A stretch of DNA of 64,000 nucleotides, taken from Branchiostoma floridae. Lineage: Eukaryota > Chordata > Leptocardii > Amphioxiformes > Branchiostomatidae. This document shows positions 34,282 through 44,338 of the stretch, piece by piece. The translations under genes were made by a program, and so were the position numbers. The notes under the pieces were generated by a model that ran no database searches, was not told the DNA's origin, and saw only the letters and a list, made by a program, of their open reading frames with translations. Within the stretch, counting starts at the first letter, position 1; every line of letters begins with the position of its first letter. Where the stretch lies: positions 8,607,837 to 8,671,836 of the forward strand of contig NC_049992.1 of the NCBI RefSeq assembly GCF_000003815.2. Direction: 5' to 3'.

Positions 34282-35690
34282 GGTCCCAGCACAGAGTCAC
34301 CACAACACACACGGCACAGAAGTGTCACGATATCATCCTACTGCTGCTTCTGTTTACCTGTGGAGACAAGTAATCCGTGTATAGACATCTTACAGACAAC
34401 TTTGGTACAATAGCCCAACATTCACATGTATTGTCATTCAGGTAAATTAAAACTAGTACAATGTACTGGTACTATAATTGTAAAAAAATCTATCAAAAAT
34501 CTATCAAAGTCAAAACGTAGGTAAGCTAAGGTAACATACATGAAGTGTTCATATCCTAATAATAAATTGGTTAACTGAAGTCATTTTCGAGTAATATATG
34601 CTCACATTCAGTGTGTATTGAATTCTACAGTTCTCTCATTACCACCAAACTGTTACACAAAGGAGAACCTCCTTACAAGCTTTTTTTTTTTTTTCACTCC
34701 ACTTCAAACCACTTTCTATCATCTACGTCACCTGAACAAATATGTACACAACAATGCTACAATGTTTCATTTTTTGCTTGGGCAAATTTTAGTCTAGATC
34801 TAAATAAAACAGACATGGTGAGGAAAAACTATTCACTTGACCACTGTAATACCAAGGAGGTTAAAAAATTTTAACCTCCTTGGTAATACTGCACAGTGAG
34901 TAACTTGTTGCTAAAATTATTTGTAGAAAAAATATCTTATCACTTTCACTCTAGGCATAATTAACCGTGATGCCTAAGTATATTCTTTTTACCTTTAAGT
35001 GTTGCGACAAGAAAATCGTGCTACAAGTTCAAAGATGCCCTTCATAAGACGTGACGGTCATATACAACAAAGAAACATCAACTCCTTCAAGAATACCCTA
35101 CAACCCCCCCCCCCCCCCCCATCTACCTTGTTGTGAAGCATCCCAAGATACAAACGATTCATCCAATAGCCCACAAAAACACAACAATCGAGTTTTTCCC
35201 TTGAATCTCTCTTGCAACAATTACATACGACCTTCTACACGAGTAATACTACAAAAACAGCTCACCTACCGGTCCCGATCGTGCCTTGGAGCGGTCAAAT
35301 GTCCTTAGAAACAGAGCAGTTACCTCAACATCGTCTTCTCAGGAATGGTATTACACTCACAGATGGGAGGATTGTTATCTCCCTTATGATTGGATGACAC
35401 TGAATCTGTAACCAATCAGCAATAGGTTTAGTAACGGGCCTCGGTTCCCCAAATGGAGTATAACACTTCAAATTATTAGGTAAATTAGGAATTTCTGTAA
35501 ATTATATAATTATTGATTTTAGATAACTGGCAAATATACTACATTAATCTGACATAAAAAAAAGCTGTAGACAAATCAGGATTAGTAAAAAGATAGATTT
35601 ATTGACTTTGTTTATGGTTGAATATAGATTTTAGATTTATTTTGCTACCTAAAAAATCGAAGAGTGGACTATTCCACCGGGTCTTTCAAA
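34282..35690. promoter_or_regulatory. Shared 5' region between ARMC9 (minus) and PPIH (plus)
   Basis: The two start codons, 34281 and 35691, face away from each other. An acceptor site for the ARMC9 leader (CTCCACAG, exon base 34357) shows that its first exon is non-coding and lies further upstream; good minus-strand donors are present before 35265 (GTGAGC) and 35323 (GTAACT). Two CCAAT boxes in opposite orientation are seen at about 35386 (ATTGG) and 35412 (CCAAT), roughly 280-300 bases ahead of PPIH. No TATA box stands out. A 17-bp perfect inverted repeat is at 34850-34885 and a poly-C run at 35105-35120. Confidence 0.5.
34850..34885. repeat. Near-perfect 36-bp palindrome
   Basis: TACCAAGGAGGTTAAAA, two bases, then its exact reverse complement. 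The half word CCAAGGAGGTTAAAA also occurs at 8028, and TTTTAACCTCCTTG at 9989. Confidence 0.9.
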
Positions 35691-38600
35691 CATGGCGGAC
35701 GTGAAACCCTCCAACTCGAATAATCCCATTGTTTTCTTCGATATTTCTGTCGGCGGACAGGTAGGTTCTGTCAGCGGGTTGGGAATGTCTAAGGCAATGT
35801 CTCAAAGTGCGATATGACATGAATTTGAGCGGACTTGGTGTAATATAGAACGGGGAATTGTATAAATGTTTGGGGAGGGGGGCTTACACATGTGCTCAGT
35901 TGATGATCATGCGGTATCGTATGCAGTAGTTGTCATATAACACATATGAAGGACGTTATTGAAATTAAAAGAAAGAAATGATAAAGACCGTCATTATCAC
36001 AGATAGCACCCTATGCCACAGATATCACCATATGCTCTTTAGATAATCTGTAACTTGCCTTAGATATCAAAGAAGTTATAACTTATACGTCCTGTGTCAT
36101 CTTTCTTTTGTTTTGCAGGAAATTGGCAGGATAAAAATGGAGCTGTTTGCAGACATCGTTCCAAAAACTGCTGAGAATTTCAGGTGAGTGACTTCAGTAC
36201 TCTAGTTGACCCCCACCATCTCAATTTATGTGCACGTACACAACATATCAAGAAACAATACAATTAAATGTAAAAATTTTATGTACCAACCAGTTTTAAC
36301 TCGACTGTGTACAGTACTATATGCCCCTTTTAAATGTGTTCACGGTTGTGAGTGTGCAGCGATGGTAAAAATAATTTCTATTTGCAGCATTTTAGAAGAA
36401 TTTTGCCATAATAGGTTAACAGTTATATTTACCAAAATGTAGTTACCTCATTTGAATTATACAGATTTTGAATTTAAGTAGAAAACATATCAAATTGTAC
36501 TTTCCTTGATTGTCCCACACTTGTTCCACAGAGTACTCTGCACAGGAGAATACAGAAAGGATGGAGTGCCTATTGGGTTCAAGGGGTCATCATTCCACAG
36601 GTTAGTCTGATATAGATGAACAATCTACTCTCCAGAAACTAAATGGTGAATAACCTGCTATGTCATGCCTGGGTTATGACAACGTTCATTACAGGTGTTC
36701 CGGACTGTTTATCACATTCTCATGGGTGTCTACTGTGTTGTTACATGGGCTTCTATAGAATAAATCATATCATTTGAAAAAGACTCAAATGCACATTGAA
36801 AATGTGAATGCTGAACTCGGATGTTGAAATTGTTGTTGTTACAATATTTGTTAGACATATTTTCTTCGGGTTGGTATGACATAAGTAAAATACAACATAA
36901 GTGTATTCTGCATCAACCTCAGTCCCAGCCATACCACAGGTCGGATCAACCTTCTGTTGCCAGGGTTGGGCTGATATCTTACTTGTATTTCATATAAATA
37001 TATCTACTCACCAGCTTGGTGTGTTCTATATCATATATATTTTATTACAAAATTGTAGTCAATTCTTTTGAACTTTTGAAGTACTGACTTGATACCACAC
37101 AGTGTTGTAAGGGATAATCATGCAGTCTCTGTCTATTTGTATTTGAAGATGATTGGGTACCAGTAAACAAACTACTGAGGTACAATGTTTTCTTGACTGA
37201 CAAACCTTTTGTTTCCTTGTCTTCACCAGAGTCATTAAGGACTTCATGATCCAAGGAGGAGATTTTGTCAATGTGAGTAATACCTGTAATACATTTGTTG
37301 CCAACTTGGTGACTTTTTTTGTGGATACATGTGAAAAATCACACGAAGTGTAAGGTATACATGTAGTTTGCTGCCTAGGTTAGTAAGGAGCAATTGATAT
37401 CTCCCTTTGCACTAACTTTCCATTGGTTAAAAGGTTAGACTACAGTTAGATGGGAACTAATGACAGGCACTTTAATTCAGGGTTCTAGCTAGTGCATTTT
37501 AGCGTAGTGGGCCACTACGTTAAAATGTGTGACCCCTACGCTAAAATAAGGGCCACTACACTAATTTTTAACAAGTGTAGTGGTGCTTTGCTGTCATTTG
37601 CTTGTTCAACAATGACTAATCAATGTCTGAACAATGAAAAATGATGATATGCCACTCAAAACTGACCCCAAAATCCTAACTTTTAACTCTACATCTTCAA
37701 ATCTCACTGTGGAAGGACCAAGATCCCCCCTTCCACACCAATCTCCTGATTAGTCACTTCGCTACCATGCCATTCCCACTACGCTAAAATAAAATCCTGG
37801 CTAGAACCCTGTAATTTGTAAACTCAAGAACTTTGGCAAGCCTTTCATTAGGTTTTCTTCACACACAAAACCTTAGGATCCATAAGTTTTCCTGGCCTAC
37901 CTTTAAACATTTTTGCTGCTGCCATCAAGAATTCAAAGATAGATTATCAGCTACTGCATTTACATTGTCACAAGACCCCCAACCCCTCCTTCTCTCCAGC
38001 ATGATGGCACAGGACTGACTAGTATCTATGGCGGTGCATTTCCTGATGAGAACTTCAAACTAAAACACACAGGACCAGGCATGCTGTCCATGGTACGTAC
38101 AACAACTCCACTTCAGCTCAAAAATACATTTTCTTCAAGGATTGATTATAAATAATGTCTTATCTAATTTCCACCAGGTACACATGTCTGTCTTGCAAGC
38201 TAACAGGGACCTTTGTCAAGGCTTGATGTTAAGGCTCTCAGAACGAAATGGGATGAAACAAAAAATATTGACAATCTGATTCAACAGCACACTTAGCAGC
38301 CTTCAGCCATTAAAATTAAAAATTCTGTCCATCTCTTTGACTTGTATAAGTCAGTGTTGTTCGCCTTAGTCCACCTCCAATGGTAGTGGATTAGCAACAG
38401 TTAGAAGTACGATGGAACTAACAAGACTAAATTCCAGAATATGACTTTTGAGGATGTTTTGTTTTTGCCACAGGCCAACAGCGGTCCCAACACGAACGGC
38501 TGCCAGTTTTTCATCACCTGTGCCAAGTGTGACTTCCTGGATGGCAAACACGTGGTGTTTGGTACGTGGTGCTTGCAAAACTCGTGGGGTTCAATGCACC

Positions 38601-39944
38601 TTTCTCACGTGGCGGGCATGATAGATCTAAAATGAGTTCAATGAGGCAAACAAAAGACTGTCCATCATAATTAGCAGTTCAACCAATGATAGCATGGGAA
38701 TTAGAAAATCGACCAATAAGAGAATGTCTGCATGGCTGTCAAATATTTGCATCATTATTATATTTTTATTTTGCATCTCTTAAGGGACTATGGGATCAGT
38801 CTATGTTACTCTGAATTGCTATATCTGTCGGTGCATAACACTAGTTATAATATTTATTATCTTGTATTGTGAAAATTTGTATGGTTTGAGGAAAACTAAA
38901 TAGGAGCGGATTTTAGAAATAAGTTTTGTCTGTTTGCCTCATTGACCTCGTCTTCAATCTATCATGGCCGCCACGCGAGAAAGGTGTATAGATGGCGTTG
39001 TTGATTGAGTTGTTTATTCATTTATTCGGTAGGCAACACTCCCAAAGATGACGATTGTCCTGTTGACAAGATGTTGTTGTTGCAAGCATGTGAGCACTGA
39101 TGAACGTAACATGTTAAGTAGATCAAGTTGAGGACAGTACATTGTAGGTAGTGTTTTTCATGTACATACATAAAGTTATTTAATACCTGTCAAATATGTA
39201 AAGTTTTCTCACTAACTTCACAGGTAAACATTACTATACTTCAATGTTGTAATGCCATATAAAGTTCCTAGTATTAATAGTTATGGACTTAAGAAATTCC
39301 ACTTCCCAAGGTTTTGAAAGCTATGCTAACTTTGAGCCAATCATTTTCTGCCCTTCTTCCTGCAGGTAAGGTGGTGGATGGAATGTTGGTAGTCCGGAAG
39401 GTGGAGGTAAGTGATGTCTGATTGGTCAGTTTTGTCTTTACTAACAAAGTTCTATTTCAGTCTTCATTTAGTCCCACATAACTGGGTACAGTTTTATCAA
39501 GGGAAAAGGCTGATGTTACACAAGAAAAAAGGCTGATGTTACATTGGAAATAAGAATTTGTTTTACACACAACCTAAAATATGTCTTTTACCTTGAGTAT
39601 AAAGAAAATTATTTTAATGAAATAGATGAAGTGTCATGTCAAACCTGACAAAACCAGTATTCACGAAAATAGGGCTATCTTGTCTGACATAGCCATATCT
39701 TGTCTTCAGTGTCACTGATGAAAGATGGTGGAATAGGTGGATACCATCTGAAACGTTTGACCGTTTCCAAAGTCATATCTAGTTGCTTGAGCAACTGCTT
39801 TTTGGCATATCTTATTACCTGGACGTCTAACCTACATCAACGCATCTTGTCTGACATATTTTTCTAATGTTTCAGAATGTGCCAACTGGACCCAATAATA
39901 AACCCAAGATCCCTGTCACTGTGGCACAATGTGGAGAGATGTGA
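35691..39944 (+). CDS. ppih: Peptidyl-prolyl cis-trans isomerase H (cyclophilin H, spliceosomal)
   Basis: Eight coding exons: 35691-35759, 36119-36183, 36532-36600, 37230-37272, 38000-38092, 38474-38561, 39366-39406, 39876-39944. Phases are 0,2,2,0,0,1,0; 537 bp, 178 residues, against 177 in human PPIH. The whole length is a single cyclophilin domain. Catalytic/ligand motifs are present: F-H-R ([17 protein letters not shown]), the GTG loop ([12 protein letters not shown]), [16 protein letters not shown], and [11 protein letters not shown]. The N-terminus [18 protein letters not shown] and the C-terminus [22 protein letters not shown] are those of PPIH rather than of PPIA or PPIB; there is no signal peptide. 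PPIH works in the U4/U6.U5 tri-snRNP with PRPF4/PRPF3. The start ATG (AACATGGCGG) is in good context. A polyadenylation hexamer lies at 40374. Confidence 0.97.
37478..37811. mobile_element. hAT-like MITE with CAGGGTTCTAG ends
   Basis: CAGGGTTCTAGC..TTTTAGCGTAGTGGG at the left, CCCACTACGCTAAAATAAAATCCTGGCTAGAACCCTG at the right, 334 bp. The flanks share TAATT. PPIH intron 4. Confidence 0.8.
38597..38986. mobile_element. MITE with ~55-bp inverted ends in PPIH intron 6
   Basis: CACCTTTCTCACGTGGCGGGCATGATAGAT..CAATGAGGCAAAC and its inverted partner GTTTGCCTCATTG..ATCTATCATGGCCGCCACGCGAGAAAGGTG. About 390 bp, no ORF. Confidence 0.85.
39705..39845 (+). repeat. Dispersed repeat, CAGTTGCTTGAGTAACTGC family, copy 1
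   Basis: Contains CACTGATGA, a 7-bp stem (AGATGGT/ACCATCT), GAAACG, TGACCGTTTCC, ATATC.AGTTGCTTGAG.AACTGCTTTTTGG and the tail ACCTGGACGTCTAACC. Parts of this block recur at 40500-40617 (+), 43262-43395 (inverted pair), 43384-43450 (+) and 60783-60865 (minus). It resembles the non-coding end of a retroelement; a Penelope-like origin is possible. Confidence 0.7.
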
Positions 39945-40373
39945 TGACTGGAAGACTGTTAGTGAAAGGATTGAGTATAGAATGATATACTTAAGTACAA
40001 TATATATGGTAGTACTACATTTTGTAGTACATGTAGCACAAGATGCCTCTATGGGGACATTTTTAAGGTATACATGTTTGTAGGATGCAGTTTTGAGTTT
40101 TTGTAAATCATTGTACTGTACGAGTAACAAATGAGGAAAAGGTCTACAGTACCTTGTTAATGTATAATTGCAATGAACAAGAAAAAAGACGAAGGTTAGC
40201 GCAAGATTTTACGAATAACTAGCTATTGTGAACTCTTTTGTAAGCATCCTGATATATTGCCAAATCATTCCATGTAATATGTACATGTAACATTTGTGGC
40301 TTCAAGTCACTACTCAAACATTATAATATTGATCGTCATCTTTCACAAGGAGACATGGTATCATGGTACAAGG

Positions 40374-40379
40374 AATAAA
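40374..40379 (+). terminator. ppih: Polyadenylation signal AATAAA of PPIH
   Basis: Canonical hexamer 430 bases after the PPIH stop codon. Confidence 0.5.
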
Positions 40380-41796
40380 ACAACTCATTTTGCTTACGTT
40401 TGCAAGCGGTGTCAGTGCTTTCAACCATAGTGCTGTAGTGTGACAAACAGCAATTACTCAAGCGACGGGACATGATTTTGGAAACACTCAGATAACATCC
40501 ATTATTTTTCGTCAGTAAAGGATGTTACTTGTAAAGTCTGACCATTTCCAACATCATATCCAGTTGCTTGTGTAATTGATATTGGGCATATCTTTATTAC
40601 ATCTTACCTTCGACATAGTGCAGTAACAATTGTGGAAATTTCAAACCATGAAGTCATCTCAACAGCACCCCTATCAGATCTGGTATGAACTGCAGCCAAC
40701 TAAAGCTTTGTAGAATGTAATCATTTATCACTGACTCACCAGTCACATTATTATCGAATCAGTGCTACTTGCAATGTGAATGGATGGATATTATAAACAA
40801 TATTCCTGGCTTATATCAGCAGTAACTTGAGAGTAAATACAGGAACACAGCAGCTTGATTGAGGGCACTGAAAGGAAGAAGTACTACAGAGAAAGCATAC
40901 TGTAGGCTTTCACAGATCATGTTGACAGCAGATTCAATAGGTACAGTGGCCAGTGGGCAAGGATAAGTTTTGCCGCATCCTTGCGTCATTCAAACAGGAT
41001 CATATACATGTGTATATAATTATCGTATGCAAAAGGCCACCGACACACATTGTCAATTGTGTGGCTTTTACCGCCATGGACGGCATCCCCAAGCCGCCTA
41101 TAGCTTCCACCACGGATTTTTGTCTGCAAGGTTGACGGATTGGTTTTAAAAGTTTTCACACGCAGCAAATTGACGGAAAAACGGACGCTGGCTAGAGCCA
41201 TGGTGTACATAATGTACACAAATTCCAACAGTAGACAACAAAACTTTTAAACCAGCCTAGAACCTTTGGCAACATGATTTTGGTTGACATTCTTCAATTT
41301 GACCACACAAAGGCAATATTAGTAGTGCAGTGTAAAAAAAAAACACGTCATAATTAACAGAACTATCACCACAACGAATGTGATGTAAATGACAGTATAT
41401 ATCTTATAGTCATTTCTTCATGGCACAACTGCACTGATAAGACTGATTTTCAACACTTAAATTGAGTCATGCAGAGGGGAAGGATATTTCATCTAGTTAC
41501 AACTGTATCCATATAGCCGTACCTTGTAGCCGGTATAACCCCCTGCAGTGTGACACAGCAGAAGCTGATTATATTACATTGAATGACCCGTCACACCTAC
41601 GCTTTGTACATCTGACTGCAAATTTTCTTTAAAGCTACCAATTGAGGTTGCTCCTACTGTACTTGATGGCAACAAGTTTCCCTCCACTAGTTCTAGGAAG
41701 TACTTGAACTCATCAATCCTTGGTTGATGACTTTGGCACTTGAAGGCATTACTATTTCTTGAAATAGTCATTGTATCATTCAGACACTCCAGTTTT

Positions 41797-42325
41797 TAGC
41801 CTGGAATCCAGCCGTGTCTGTGCTTTGGTTGCTCCTCTAAGGTACGCTTCTTGCCAACACGTCTGGTGTTCGTTACCATTTGAACGATGGGCATTTGCAT
41901 AATCGTCGAGATTTTATGCGAGATTTCTGATTGGCTGAATTATAGATGGTTCAAGCGCTCGTTCGAATAGGCGTTCATTATCATCAACATGTCGAAGCAA
42001 CACTACCCAGCGAATTTCCCAGTATTTCTTCACTAAAACGAGCAAACAAAGACCTTAGAGGCTTTTCTCAACGTAAAAGATGTATGTATAGCGCTCTTGC
42101 CATTTGAGTATGGCAAGAGTTTGATTTATCAGATCGTTCCAACAGTCTCGAAGAAGATGGGTCGTTGATGATGATGGAACGCCTGTTCGAACGAGAGCTT
42201 AAACCAGCCAATCAGAAATCTCATGAATATGCAAATGCCGACCGTTCAAATGAAAACCAGACGTGTTGGCAGGAAGCGTACCTTAGCGGAGCAGCCAAAG
42301 CACAACACGGCTGGATTCCAGGCTA
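41797..42325. mobile_element. Fold-back element with long inverted arms
   Basis: TAGCCTGGAATCCAGCCGTG..GTGCTTTGG at the left and CCAAAGCAC..CACGGCTGGATTCCAGGCTA at the right begin inverted arms that stay alignable for about 190 bp (including TTTCTGATTGGCTG/CAGCCAATCAGAAA and the CGTTCGAA words). 529 bp in total. Confidence 0.85.
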
Positions 42326-42530
42326 GTCCTTTGTGGTTTGGCCTAAACATTACTTGGCCTATGAACACATGTAGCTAGTGTAGGCTCTCTGCGGAGCAAA
42401 TGGAGCTCTCTGCTGCCGGGGTAATCCTCTGCATTCGGTAGGATTTTCACACCGTAGGACTTTGCCCAGTGGGAGTTTAATTGGCCAAGTAAGGTTTAGG
42501 CCAAGCCACAAAGGACTTGATTCCAGGTTA
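42326..42530. mobile_element. Short TIR element abutting the fold-back element
   Basis: GTCCTTTGTGG.TTTGGCCTAAAC..TTACTTGGCC and GGCCAAGTAAGGTTTAGGCCAAGCCACAAAGGAC are inverted. The interior TGTAGGCTCTCT..GTAGGACTTTGCCCAGTGGGAG is shared with 5703-5983. The outermost end GATTCCAGGTTA matches the end of that element too, so 41797-42530 may be one nested composite. Confidence 0.7.
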
Positions 42531-42906
42531 CTCAGTTGTTGGTACATCTACCTGTTTAATTTTGTACATCATGCAGAATCTGGACATTTTTCTTCTGTCT
42601 TCAAGTGACATCCATTTCAGGTCTGTACTCATTTTGGTGACACTAGCACCCGTCATGTTCCTACAGTAACTATACTTTGTGAAGACAGGCAACATGCCAT
42701 GATCACATCTCGATGATGTGACGTTATCTTAACAATTTTGCGGCAAGTCTCATTGCCTGCATTTTCATTTGATACCAAGCTTTAAAAAGTTAACAGTTTG
42801 TGGAGCGTATCTTCACTTGTCCGACCAAATGTGAGCCTCAAGGTGTAATCTGATGTCCCATTCCGTTTGTTCACCTCCAGCTGTGGCTACAGATAACCAC
42901 ATTAAC

Positions 42907-42920
42907 ATCGCCATGGCGAC
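42907..42920. promoter_or_regulatory. RFX X-box-like site
   Basis: ATCGCCATGGCGAC fits the RFX X-box consensus RYYNCCATRRNRAC at every position. It is intergenic, about 3 kb beyond PPIH, with no ciliary gene start nearby, so function is doubtful. Confidence 0.3.
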
Positions 42921-44338
42921 GATCGCCGTGTGCGCCGGGAGATAGGCCAGGTTACGACACTAAAGGCTGCGACCTGCCAGCAGAGACTTTGCGTGTCAAG
43001 TTTATCTGATACGCTCGGCCCGGTGTGGTATACAACCCGATATTGGCAACTCAGCCGCAGATAATGAAGAGTTAACGACCTACCGCGAGGTACAAATGTG
43101 TATCACTCACTGGCGGTTTACTGGTGCAAAAATGACTACAGGAATGAACTAGGACTTTCCAAGCAGAGGTTTGGCTCGGGCAGTTTTTGACGTGTTTTTA
43201 GGTGTCTTTGTCAGGCTATATTGTACTGCTTTCTTTACATCTGCTGGCCAAAGAAAACTACATATAAGATAAACGTATCAGGCATCATCCGATGTCTTTC
43301 ATCAGTGACACTGGAGAGATCTTGCGGGAGATTTTATTGATATGTAAAGAGAGTCTCTCCAGTGTCATTGACGAAAGACATCGGATGATGCCTGACCGTT
43401 TCCCCAAAAATATCCAGTTGCTTGAGTAACTGCTTTTTGGTGTACAAAATAGAAAGCCCAACTAAAATTTTAAAACATAAAAAACTAGGCCTTCTGACAT
43501 TGACGTAATAATCGTATTGAAAAATAATCAAATTTTCTTTGTGCGGTCGTAATAACAGACCACTTGTTGGCTGACTGATGATATGACAGCCTAATAATTG
43601 ATTGGTCAACGTCGTCTGGTTATATGATTATCGGTAATAACATGGCTCAGCAACCCTGGCAATAAGATGGTACATGTACTTCATTCAGAGGCTCGCCATA
43701 ACTCAGGTTATAGCTGAGCTGTTCCAAGCAACCTGTGCAGTGGGTTTATGATTGGCATTTGCTGGGGTTTCATCATGACTGATTGCAAAAGACTACTAGT
43801 TGCACATTGACTTGTATCCCACCACCCACAGCTTTAACTATAACAGCTATTGAATAAATAAAGTAACAGATACACAAAAAGCACACAATGGCACAACTTC
43901 ATGCTCAAAATTCCTTTACTTCGTCCTGCCGAAAATCTTTCACGTTTATCCTCACTTCAGGTAGTACACACGATTGAAAATAGATGGTACCACAAAAATC
44001 AACATTATTTTTCCCACAGGACCGATACGAATGGATGATGGTAAGAAATTCAAAACAAGGCCGGCCTACAAAGTTGGTCAGGGTACAACATGCTCTTACA
44101 GGAACATCCGCCATTAGACGAGAGCAAAATGGCGGAGGATTGTCGCTTCTTAAGCTCGTACGTTACCACACCCAAGAAAAGATCTTAAAGCGTCCAACGA
44201 GGTGGGAATTAGGAACTCCTAAAGTTTCGCCGGTTGATGGTGCTGTTATTTTTTCCACTAGATGTTTTTTTGTTGCTTTCTCGCTTCTGAATTTTTGGGA
44301 CTGATGTTTCCCATGAAATGTTAACGGGATTTCACGAG

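Larger units (their letters stand above)
39945..44338. other. 3' spacer between convergent PPIH and YBX1 genes
   Basis: Holds the PPIH 3' UTR, the fold-back element at 41797-42325 and its neighbour to 42530, members of the CAGTTGCTTGAG repeat family (40500-40617, 43262-43450), and an RFX-like X-box at 42907-42920. No gene was recognised; short ORFs look random. Confidence 0.6.

Noticed and set aside
35051..35397. ORFs in the ARMC9-PPIH interval as genes
   Set aside because: Low-complexity, include a poly-C run, and lie where non-coding first exons and promoters are expected.
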